DNA from: Litoditis marina
Taxonomy: Eukaryota > Nematoda > Chromadorea > Rhabditida > Rhabditidae
NCBI GenBank assembly: GCA_964036275.1
Contig: OZ038435.1
Span: forward strand, 22,922,559-22,986,558
Direction of reading: 5' to 3'
Length of the DNA stretch: 64,000 nucleotides
Part shown: positions 44,631 to 55,000 of the stretch, piece by piece
Numbering within the stretch: the stretch's first letter is position 1
Layout: every line of letters starts with the position of its first letter
The notes under the pieces: model-generated
The model's input: the letters and a program-made list of their open reading frames with translations, nothing else
Told to the model about the DNA's origin: nothing
The model's database searches: none
Position numbers and translations under genes: made by a program

Positions 44631-45004
44631 GATTTAATGTAGTAGGCCAGTGTTGATAAACCTTCTCTTACGTTATGTTCATGAAGTTATATGTTACTCA
44701 TTGAGAATAAATTGATGTTTCAAGGTTCCTCCCAATTTCCCACGAGAAACGTGACTTAGTACACGCAGGGAGAACATAATTGTAATTGTCTAAACATGAC
44801 CGATTTAATGTAGTAGGCCAGTGTTGATAAACCTTCTCTTACGTTACTTTCATGAAGTTATATGTTACTCATTAAGAATAAATTGATGTTTTGAGGTTCC
44901 TCCCAATTTCCCACGAGAAACGTGACTTAGTACACGCAGGGAGAACATAATTGTAATTGTCTAAACATGACCGATTTAATGTAGTAGGCCAGTGTTGATA
45001 AACC

Positions 45005-48000
45005 TCTCACGTTACCTTCTCTTACGTTACCTTCATGAAGTTATATGTTACTCATTGAGAATAAGTTGATGTTTCGAGGTTCCTCCCAATTTCCCACGAG
45101 AAACGTGACTTAGTACACGCAGGGAGAACATAATTGTAATTGTCTAAACATGACCGATTTAATGTAGTAGGCCAGTGTTGATAAACCTTCTCTTACGTTA
45201 CCTTCATGAAGTTATATGTTACTCATTGAGAATAAGTTCATGTTTCGAGGTTCCTCCAAATTTCCCACGAGAAACGTGACTTAGTACACGCAGGGAGAAC
45301 ATAATTGTAATTGTCTTAACATGACCGATTTAATGTAGTAGGCCAGTGTTGATAAACCTTCTCTTACGTTACCTTCATGAAGTTATATGTTACTCATTGA
45401 GAATAAGCTGATGTTTCGAGGTTCCTCCCAATTTTCCACGAGAAACGTGACTTAGTACACGCAGGAGAACATAATTGTAATTGTCTAAACATGACCGACT
45501 TAATGTAGTAGGCCAGTGTTGATAAACCCTCTCTTACGTTACTTTCATGAAGTTATATGTTACTCATTGAGAATAAATTGATGTTTCAAGGTTCCTCCCA
45601 ATTCCCACGAGAAACGTGACTTAGTACACGCAGGGAGAACATAATTGTAATTGTCTAAACATGACCGATTTAATGTAGTAGGCCAGTGTTGATAAACCTT
45701 CTCTTACGTTACTTTCATGAAGTTATATGTTACTCATTGAGAATAAGTTGATGTTTCGAGGTTCCTCCCAATTTCCCACGAGAAACGTGACTTAGTACAC
45801 GCAGGGAGAACATAATTGTAATTGTCTAAACATGACCGATTTAATGTAGTAGGCCAGTGTTGATAACCTTCTCTCACGTTACTTTCATGAAGTTATATGT
45901 TACTCATTGAGAATAAATTGATGTCTCGAGGTTCCTCCCAATTTCCCACGAGACACGTGACTTAGTACACGCAGGGAGAACATAATTGTAATTGTCTTAA
46001 CATGACCGATTTAATGTAGTAGGCCAGTGTTGATAAACCTTCTCTCACGTTACTTTCATGAAGTTATATGTTACTCATTGAGAATAAATTGATGTCTCGA
46101 GGTTCCTCCCAATTTCCCACGAGACACGTGACTTAGTACACGCAGGGAGAACATAATTGTAATTGTATAAACATGACCGATTTAATGTAGTAGGCCAGTG
46201 TTGATAAACCTTCTCTTACGTTACTTTCATGAAGTTATATGTTACTCATTGAGAATAAATTGATGTTTCAAGGTTCCTCCCAATTTCCCACGAGAAACGT
46301 GACTTAGTACACGCAGGGAGAACATAATTGTAATTGTCTAAACATGACCGATTAAATGTAGTAGGCCAGTGTTGATAAACCTTCTCTTACGTTACTTTCA
46401 TGAAGTTATATGTTACTCATTGAGAATAAGTTGATGTTTCGAGGTTCCTCCCAATTTTCCACGAGAAACGGGACTTAGTACACGCAGGGAGAACATAATT
46501 GTAATTGTCTAAACATGACCGATTTAATGTAGTAGGCCAGTGTTGATAAACCTTCTCTTACGTTACTTTCATGAAGTTATATGTTACTCATTGAGAATAA
46601 ATTGATGTTTCAAGGTTCCTCCCAATTTCCCACGAGAAACGTAACTTAGTACACAGGGAGAACATAATTGTAATTGTCTAAACATGACCGATTTAATGTA
46701 GTAGGCCAGTGTTGATAAACCTTCTCTTACGTTACTTTCATGAAGTTATATGTTACTCATTGAGAATAAATTGATGTTTCAAGGTTCCTCCCAATTTCCC
46801 ACGAGAAACGTGACTTAGTACACGCAGGGAGAACATAATTGTAATTGTCTAAACATGACCGATTTAATGTAGTAGGCCAGTGTTGATAAACCTTCTCTTA
46901 CGTTACTTTCATGAAGTTATATGTTACTCATTAAGAATAAATTGATGTTTTGAGGTTCCTCCCAATTTCCCACGAGAAACGTGACTTAGTACACGCAGGG
47001 AGAACATAATTGTAATTGTCTAAACATGACCGATTTAATGTAGTAGGCCAGTGTTGATAAACCTCTCACGTTACCTTCTCTTACGTTACCTTCATGAAGT
47101 TATATGTTACTCATTGAGAATAAGTTGATGTTTCGAGGTTCCTCCCAATTTCCCACGAGAAACGTGACTTAGTACACGCAGGGAGAACATAATTGTAATT
47201 GTCTAAACATGACCGATTTAATGTAGTAGGCCAGTGTTGATAAACCTTCTCTTACGTTACCTTCATGAAGTTATATGTTACTCATTGAGAATAAGTTCAT
47301 GTTTCGAGGTTCCTCCAAATTTCCCACGAGAAACGTGACTTAGTACACGCAGGGAGAACATAATTGTAATTGTCTTAACATGACCGATTTAATGTAGTAG
47401 GCCAGTGTTGATAAACCTTCTCTTACGTTACCTTCATGAAGTTATATGTTACTCATTGAGAATAAGCTGATGTTTCGAGGTTCCTCCCAATTTTCCACGA
47501 GAAACGTGACTTAGTACACGCAGGGAGAACATAATTGTAATTGTCTAAACATGACCGACTTAATGTAGTAGGCCAGTGTTGATAAACCCTCTCTTACGTT
47601 ACTTTCATGAAGTTATATGTTACTCATTGAGAATAAATTGATGTTTCAAGGTTCCTCCCAATTTCCCACGAGAAACGTGACTTAGTACACGCAGGGAGAA
47701 CATAATTGTAATTGTCTAAACATGACCGATTTAATGTAGTAGGCCAGTGTTGATAAACCTTCTCTTACGTTACTTTCATGAAGTTATATGTTACTCATTG
47801 AGAATAAGTTGATGTTTCGAGGTTCCTCCCAATTTCCCACGAGAAACGTGACTTAGTACACGCAGGGAGAACATAATTGTAATTGTCTAAACATGACCGA
47901 TTTAATGTAGTAGGCCAGTGTTGATAAACCTTCTCTCACGTTACTTTCATGAAGTTATATGTTACTCATTGAGAATAAATTGATGTCTCGAGGTTCCTCC

Positions 48001-49100
48001 CAATTTCCCACGAGACACGTGACTTAGTACACGCAGGGAGAACATAATTGTAATTGTCTTAACATGACCGATTTAATGTAGTAGGCCAGTGTTGATAAAC
48101 CTTCTCTCACGTTACTTTCATGAAGTTATATGTTACTCATTGAGAATAAATTGATGTCTCGAGGTTCCTCCCAATTTCCCACGAGACACGTGACTTAGTA
48201 CACGCAGGGAGAACATAATTGTAATTGTATAAACATGACCGATTTAATGTAGTAGGCCAGTGTTGATAAACCTTCTCTTACGTTACTTTCATGAAGTTAT
48301 ATGTTACTCATTGAGAATAAATTGATGTTTCAAGGTTCCTCCCAATTTCCCACGAGAAACGTGACTTAGTACACGCAGGGAGAACATAATTGTAATTGTC
48401 TAAACATGACCGATTAAATGTAGTAGGCCAGTGTTGATAAACCTTCTCTTACGTTACTTTCATGAAGTTATATGTTACTCATTGAGAATAAGTTGATGTT
48501 TCGAGGTTCCTCCCAATTTTCCACGAGAAACGGGACTTAGTACACGCAGGGAGAACATAATTGTAATTGTCTAAACATGACCGATTTAATGTAGTAGGCC
48601 AGTGTTGATAAACCTTCTCTTACGTTACTTTCATGAAGTTATATGTTACTCATTGAGAATAAATTGATGTTTCAAGGTTCCTCCCAATTTCCCACGAGAA
48701 ACGTAACTTAGTACACAGGGAGAACATAATTGTAATTGTCTAAACATGACCGATTTAATGTAGTAGGCCAGTGTTGATAAACCTTCTCTTACGTTACTTT
48801 CATGAAGTTATATGTTACTCATTGAGAATAAATTGATGTTTCAAGGTTCCTCCCAATTTCCCACGAGAAACGTGACTTAGTACACGCAGGGAGAACATAA
48901 TTGTAATTGTCTAAACATGACCGATTTAATGTAGTAGGCCAGTGTTGATAAACCTTCTCTTACGTTACTTTCATGAAGTTATATGTTACTCATTGAGAAT
49001 AAATTGATGTTTCAAGGTTCCTCCCAATTTCCCACGAGAAACGTGACTTAGTACACGCAGGGAGAACATAAGTGTAATTGTCTTAACATGACCGATTTAA
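45005..49100 (-). repeat. HOR of about 2.06 kb (12 monomers), two copies
   Basis: The 12-bp insertion is at 45005 and 47064, AATTGTATAAACATG at 46161 and 48223, and the shortened TTAGTACACAGGG monomer near 46641 and 48703. The offsets are 2059-2062 bp, which is 12 x 171 plus a 12-bp insertion and small indels. Several rare variants agree in order, so this is a block duplication. Confidence 0.85.
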
Positions 49101-49576
49101 TGTAGTAGGCCAGTGTTGATAAACCATCTTATACGTTACCTTCGTGAAGTAATATGTTACTCATTGAAAATAAATTGATGTCTCGAGGTTCCTCCCAATT
49201 TCCCACGAGACACGTGACTTAGTACACGCAGGAAGAACATAATTGTAATTGTCTTAACATGACCAATTTAATGGAGTAGGCCAGTGTTGATAAACCTTCT
49301 CTTACGTTACTTTCATGAAGTTATATGTTACTCATTGAAAATAAATTGATGTCTCGAGGTTCCTCCCAATTTCCCACGAGATACACGCAGAGAGAACATA
49401 ATTGTAATTGTCTTAACATGACCGATTTAATGTAGTAGGCCAGTGTTGATAAACCTTCTCTTACGTTACTTTCATGAAGTAATAATTTACTCATTGAGAA
49501 TAAATTGATGTCTCGAGGTTCCTCCCAATTTCCCACGAGACACGTGACTCAGTACACGCAGAGAGAACATAATTGT

Positions 49577-50113
49577 AATTCATGAAAAAGTGGGAGCCCA
49601 ACGACTGTGAGATTTGTCTTCTGCTGTGCGCCCCTTGGACAGCTACTCTCAAATGGAGCAGCTACTGCTACAAAAACCGAAAAATACTTATATACTCAAG
49701 TATAACTGTTTATTACAAACATACAAAAGTCGTAAAATATCTTTTCAAACCTGTAAACTAGAATCTACAAAGCACAGCTGTAAAAGAGAGAACAACTGAA
49801 CTGTTGAATAATATGCCAAGTGTTATATAATCTAGAGTTGAAGTAATGACCACAAATGCATACCATTGTGTAAAAACCAGGATCTCCATGGTTGACTACG
49901 TTGAGTTAACATCTGTGATTTGTAGATTCTAGTTTACAGGTTTGAAAAGATATTTTACGACTTTTGTATGTTTGTAATAAACTGTTATACTTGAGTATAT
50001 AAGTATTTTTCGGTTTTTGTAGCAGTAGCTGCTCCATTTGAGAGTAGCTGTCCAAGGGGCGCACAGCAGAAGACAAATCTCACAGTCGTTGGGCCCCCAC
50101 TTTTTCATGAATT
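49577..50113. repeat. 207-bp inverted repeat with 123-bp loop
   Basis: The left arm, 49577-49783, is almost the exact reverse complement of the right arm, 49907-50113; positions pair so that their sum is 99690. Mismatches are few, for example GGGAGCCC against GGGGGCCC, and pairing decays at the inner ends. The outer ends read AATTCATGAAAAAGTGGG. The single strand could fold into a very long hairpin. Open frames on both arms (49614-49799 plus, 49929-50132 minus) are mirror readings of the same DNA with no recognisable protein, so I do not call them genes. It may be a foldback/MITE or a second, inverted copy of the element's left end. Confidence 0.9.
49578..49580. repeat. possible target-site duplication ATT (left copy)
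   Basis: ATT here and at 51905-51907 flank the insertion, and only one copy is expected in an intact monomer. Three bases in AT-rich DNA may match by chance, and the exact break could be shifted by one to three bases. Confidence 0.45.
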
Positions 50114-50199
50114 TTTCTCTTTTTGTACACATGCCGTAGGTATGTGGTTTGATCTGTACGGTGCAGATAAAATTGTTTTCTTAATGAATGACTTGTCAA

Positions 50200-51320
50200 G
50201 TATTACCATCATTCGAAAAAAATATGACGTTAACATTGCAGTTCTGAAAACTTAATTTATCTGCCCTTCAGAATCCCAGAATACGTCATGTTTGAATGAA
50301 GTTTCATCGTGAATTGACCATTTCTAAGAAACTTTCAGCATTCGAAAACATATTTCACGTCAATTTTTAGAAAGTTGACGTCATCTGGCCTTCTGATTTT
50401 CAGAATAAGTCATATTTAGATAAAGTTTTGTCGTTAATATACCATTTTTAAGATATTTTCAGCATTTGAAAATATATGTGACGTCAACTTTGCACTTTTC
50501 AAAATCGACTTCATCTGGTCTCCAGAATCCCAGAATACATCACTCTCAGATTGAGTTTCATCGTTAATTGACCCTTTCTAAGATATTACCATCGTTTAAA
50601 ACTATATGTGACGTCAACTTTGCACTTTTCAAAATCGACGTCATCTGGTCTCCAGAATCCCAGAATAAATCACTCTCAGTTGAGTTTCACCGTTAATTGA
50701 CCCTTTCTAAGATATTACCATCGTTTAAAAATATATGTGACGTCAACTTTGCACTATTCAAAAATGACGTCATCTGGTCTCCAGAATCTCAGAATACGTC
50801 ACTTTCAGATTGAGTTTCTCCGTTAATTGACCCTTTCTAAGATATGACCATCGTTTAAAACTATATGTGACGTCAACTTTGCACTTTTCAAAATCGACGT
50901 CATCTGGTCTCCAGAATCCCAGAATAAATCACTCTCAGATTGAGTTTCACCGTTAATGGACCCTTTCTAAGATATTACCATCGTTTAGAAATATATGTGA
51001 CGTCAACTTTGCACTTTTCAAAAATGACGTCATCTGGTCTCCAGAATCTCAGAATACGTCACTTTTAGATTGAGTTTCACCGGTAATTGACCCTTTCTAA
51101 GATATTACCATCGTTTAAAAAAAAGAGGTGACGTCAACTTTGCACTTTTCAAAAATGACGTCATCTGGTCTCCAGAATCTCAGAATACGTCACTTTTAGA
51201 TTCAGTTTCTCCGTTAATTGACCCTTTCTAAGATATTACCATCATTTGAAAATATATGTGACGTCAACTTTGCACTTTTCAAAAATGACGTCATCCGGTC
51301 TCCAGAATCCTGAAGGACGT
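50200..51320. repeat. nine tandem units of about 130 bp with TGACGTCA palindromes
   Basis: Unit marks (G/C)ACGT(C/T) lie at 50226, 50356, 50480, 50610, 50739, 50869, 50999, 51130 and 51260, spaced 124-131 bp. The first two units are clearly more degenerate. TGACGTCA occurs at 50376, 50479, 50609, 50738, 50765, 50868, 50998, 51025, 51129, 51156, 51259 and 51286. In four units two copies stand 27 bp apart with ACTTTGCACTTTTCAAAAA or a close variant between them. Other units have CGACGTCA at the second site. TGACGTCA is the full CRE sequence bound by CREB/ATF bZIP proteins; function here is not shown. Confidence 0.9.
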
Positions 51321-51868
51321 CAGGAATAGAATACTTCATACTCAAATAAAAGTCACGATGGCATCATATTTCAATTTTCGAGCGAATCGGTAATTGTTAC
51401 TCTAAGTTACAATACAGTTTGAGTTGTCGACCGGACAGAGAGAGTGAGAGAGCGTGCTAAATGGAGAGACGCAGACACTTCCGAAAAATGTCTATAACTT
51501 TGATTAAAACAATTTTTTCTCAATTTGTTTTTGCTCCGCGAGTGTTTGAGTAGGTATCACATGTCTTCCCCAATTTTCAACGAAATCGGTCGAGAAGAAA
51601 CCCTTAAACTGGGTTTACTTTTCTTGTCACCACCCACCCACACACACACACACACACACCCACCCACCCACACACGACGGAAGTTGGCGCTCTTGATGAA
51701 GCGCATGAGGTCATAACTTGGCTCAAACTTAACCGATTTCGCTGAAATTTGAAACACGGTTAGGGAATTAGCTATAGAAAACAAGTACATCAATAAAAAC
51801 TTTGTTCTGCAAATTTCAGCCTTTTTGAGGAGAAACTAAAAAAACGGAAGCGCGCATTAGCCGGACCA
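51321..51868. other. unique tract of the insertion, no gene seen
   Basis: AT-rich sequence without tandem structure except the CA tract. Two related phrases in opposite senses, AACGAAATCGGTCGAG near 51581 and AACCGATTTCGCTGAA near 51730, are about 150 bp apart and could pair as a short inverted repeat. Open frames at 51525-51716 (plus) and 51557-51793 (minus) run through the microsatellite, give low-complexity peptides and overlap each other, so they are not called. Confidence 0.6.
51628..51675. repeat. CA/CCCA microsatellite
   Basis: A 48-bp tract of CACC and CCCA motifs around a run of CA dinucleotides. It is inside the 2.3-kb insertion. Simple repeats near the 3' end are common in non-autonomous elements of invertebrates, and its length is likely polymorphic. 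Confidence 0.95.
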
Positions 51869-51904
51869 AAGACAAATCTCGCACAGCGCTTCGCGCTGCG
51901 CGCG
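51869..51904. repeat. element right end: subterminal repeat plus hairpin
   Basis: AAGACAAATCTC (51869-51880) is the inverted match of 49609-49620. It is followed by CAGCGCTTCGCGCTG (51884-51898), a perfect 6-bp stem with a 3-base loop, then CGCGCG to the junction. A GC-rich hairpin close to the end recalls the 3' terminator of rolling-circle elements. The absence of CTRR argues against a canonical Helitron. Confidence 0.65.
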
Positions 51905-52619
51905 ATTGTCTTAACATGACCGATTTAATGTAGTAGGCCAGTGTTGATAAACCTTCTCTCACGTTACTTTCATGAAGTTATATGTTACTCATTGAGAATA
52001 AAGTGATGTCTCGAGGTTCCTCCCAATTTCCCACGAGACACGTGACTTAGTACACGCAGGGAGAACATAATTGTAATTGTCTAAACATGACCGATTTAAT
52101 GTAGTAGGCCAGTGTTGATAAACCTTCTCTTACGTTACTTTCATGAAGTTATATGTTACTCATTGAGAATAAGTTGATGTTTCGAGGTTCCTCCCAATTT
52201 CCCACGAGAAACGTGACTTAGTACACGCAGGGAGAACATACTTGTAATTGTCTAAACATGACCGATTTAATGTAGTAGGCCAGTGTTGATAAACCTTCTC
52301 TCACGTTACTTTCATGAAGTTATATGTTACTCATTGAGAATAAATTGATGTTTCAAGGTTCCTCCCAATTTCCCACGAGAAACGTGACTTAGTACACGCA
52401 GGGAGAACATAATTGTAATTGTCTAAACATGACCGATTTAATGTAGTAGGCCAGTGTTGATAAACCTTCTCTTACGTTACTTTCATGAAGTTATATGTTA
52501 CTCATTGAGAATAAATTGATGTTTCAAGGTTCCTCCCAATTTCCCACGAGAAACGTGACTTAGTACACGCAGGGAGAACATAAGTGTATCTGTCTAAACA
52601 TGACCGATTTAATGTAGTA

Positions 52620-55000
52620 GGCCAGTGTTGATAAACCATATTATACGTTACCTTCATGAAGTAATATGTTACTCATTGAAAATAAATTGATGTCTCGAGG
52701 TTCCTCCCAATTTCCCACGAGACACGTGACTTAGTACACGCAGGAATAACATAATTGTAATTGTCTTAACATGACCAATTTAATGGAGTAGGCCAGTGTT
52801 GATAAACCTTCTCTTACGTTACTTTCATGAAGTTATATGTTACTCATTGAAAATAAATTGATGTCTCGAGGTTCCTCCCAATTTCCCACGAGAAACGTGA
52901 CTTAGTACACGCAGGGAGAACATAATTGTAATTGTCTAAACATGACCGATTTAATGTAGTAGGCCAGTGTTGATAAACCTTCTCTTACGTTACTTTCATG
53001 AAGTTATATGTTACTCATTGAGAATAAATTGATGTTTTAAGGTTCCTCCCAATTTACCACGAGACACGTGACTCAGTACACGCAGGGAGAACATAATTGT
53101 AATTGTCTAAACATGACCGATTTAATGTAGTAGGCCAGTGTTGATAAACCATATTATACGTTACCTTCATGAAGTAATATGTTACTCATTGAAAATAAAT
53201 TGATGTCTCGAGGTTCCTCCCAATTTCCCACGAGACACGTGACTTAGTACACGCAGGAAGAACATAATTGTAATTGTCTTAACATGACCAATTTAATGGA
53301 GTAGGCCAGTGTTGATAAACCTTCTCTTACGTTACTTTCATGAAGTTATATGTTACTCATTGAAAATAAATTGATGTCTCGAGGTTCCTCCCAATTTCCC
53401 ACGAGACACGTGACTTAGTACACGCAGGGAGAACATAATTGTAATTGTCTTAACATGACCGATTTAATGTAGTAGGCCAGTGTTGATAAACCTTCCCTTA
53501 CGTTACTTTCATGAAGTAATAAGTTACTCATTGAGAATAAATTGATGTCTCGAGGTTCCTCCCAATTTCCCACGAGACACGTGACTCAGTACACGCAGAG
53601 AGAACATAATTGTAATTGTCTAAACATGACCGATTTAATGTAGTAGGCCAGTGTTGATGAACCTTTTTTTACGTTACTTTCATGAAGTAATATGTTACTC
53701 ATTGAGAATAAATTGATGTTTCAAGGTTCCTCTCAATTTCCCACGAGAAACGTGACTTAGTACACGCAGGGAGAACATAATTGTAATTGTCTAAACATGA
53801 CCGATTTAATGTAGTAGGCCAGTGTTGATAAACCTTCTCTTACGTTACTTTCATGAAGTTATATGTTACTCATTGAGAATAAATTGATGTTTCAAGGTTC
53901 CTCTCAATTTCCCACGAGAAACGTGACTTAGTACACGCAGGGAGAACATAATTGTAATTGTCTAAACATGACCGATTTAATGTAGTAGGCCAGTGTTGAT
54001 AAACCATATTATACGTTACCTTCATGAAGTAATATGTTACTCATTGAAAATAAATTGATGTCTCGAGGTTCCTCCCAATTTCCCACGAGACACGTGACTT
54101 AGTACACGCAGGAATAACATAATTGTAATTGTCTTAACATGACCAATTTAATGGAGTAGGCCAGTGTTGATAAACCTTCTCTTACGTTACTTTCATGAAG
54201 TTATATGTTACTCATTGAAAATAAATTGATGTCTCGAGGTTCCTCCCAATTTCCCACGAGAAACGTGACTTAGTACACGCAGGGAGAACATAATTGTAAT
54301 TGTCTAAACATGACCGATTTAATGTAGTAGGCCAGTGTTGATAAACCTTCTCTTACGTTACTTTCATGAAGTTATATGTTACTCATTGAGAATAAATTGA
54401 TGTTTTAAGGTTCCTCCCAATTTACCACGAGACACGTGACTCAGTACACGCAGGGAGAACATAATTGTAATTGTCTAAACATGACCGATTTAATGTAGTA
54501 GGCCAGTGTTGATAAACCATATTATACGTTACCTTCATGAAGTAATATGTTACTCATTGAAAATAAATTGATGTCTCGAGGTTCCTCCCAATTTCCCACG
54601 AGACACGTGACTTAGTACACGCAGGAAGAACATAATTGTAATTGTCTTAACATGACCAATTTAATGGAGTAGGCCAGTGTTGATAAACCTTCTCTTACGT
54701 TACTTTCATGAAGTTATATGTTACTCATTGAAAATAAATTGATGTCTCGAGGTTCCTCCCAATTTCCCACGAGACACGTGACTTAGTACACGCAGGGAGA
54801 ACATAATTGTAATTGTCTTAACATGACCGATTTAATGTAGTAGGCCAGTGTTGATAAACCTTCCCTTACGTTACTTTCATGAAGTAATAAGTTACTCATT
54901 GAGAATAAATTGATGTCTCGAGGTTCCTCCCAATTTCCCACGAGACACGTGACTCAGTACACGCAGAGAGAACATAATTGTAATTGTCTAAACATGACCG
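52620..55000 (-). repeat. 8-monomer HOR, two copies
   Basis: CCATATTATACG is at 52636 and 54004 and again at 53149 and 54517. Both offsets are 1368 bp, exactly 8 x 171. The GACCAATTTAATGG and AACCTTTTTTTACG variants are linked in the same order. The latter recurs further right near 55026 and 55886, about five monomers apart. Confidence 0.85.

Larger units (their letters stand above)
38567..49580 (-). repeat. 171-bp satellite array, first reverse block
   Basis: The same monomer in reverse complement, about 64 copies. Its variant set includes GAGAAACGGGACT (reverse of AGTCCCG), CGTTATGTTCATG (reverse of the AACATAACG marker) and TAAACAAACATG. In the forward block the first two were seen only in roughly the first 11 kb. 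One-base losses occur as in the neighbouring forward sequence. Near 49390 one monomer lacks about 12 bp around the CACGTGACTTAG segment. No gene is visible. Confidence 0.97.
49581..51904. mobile_element. 2.3-kb non-autonomous element inserted in one satellite monomer
   Basis: The satellite breaks after ACATAATTGTAATT and resumes with ATTGTCTTAACATG. Removing the block and one ATT restores a normal monomer, so this is a clean insertion with a possible 3-bp target duplication (ATT at 49578-49580 and 51905-51907). Inside are a large inverted repeat at the 5' end, nine ~130-bp tandem units, a unique AT-rich tract, a CA/CCCA microsatellite and a GC-rich 3' end. GAGATTTGTCTT (49609-49620) matches the reverse complement of 51869-51880 at 12 of 12 positions, 28 and 24 bp from the ends. 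No convincing ORF is present, so it must be mobilised in trans if it is mobile. Tandem core, microsatellite, subterminal inverted repeats and 3' hairpin recall Helitron-like non-autonomous elements, but the standard CTRR end is absent. A composite of two elements is also possible. Confidence 0.75.

Noticed and set aside
49614..49799. 61-codon plus ORF and 67-codon minus ORF at 49929-50132
   Set aside because: They lie on the two arms of one inverted repeat and match no protein family that I recognise.
51525..51793. Overlapping plus and minus ORFs across the CA tract
   Set aside because: Low-complexity Thr/His/Pro and Gly/Val/Cys peptides made by the microsatellite.
49581..51904. Canonical Helitron
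   Set aside because: A 3' hairpin is present but no CTRR end, and the flanks may be a 3-bp duplication, which Helitrons do not make. Kept only as a Helitron-like possibility.
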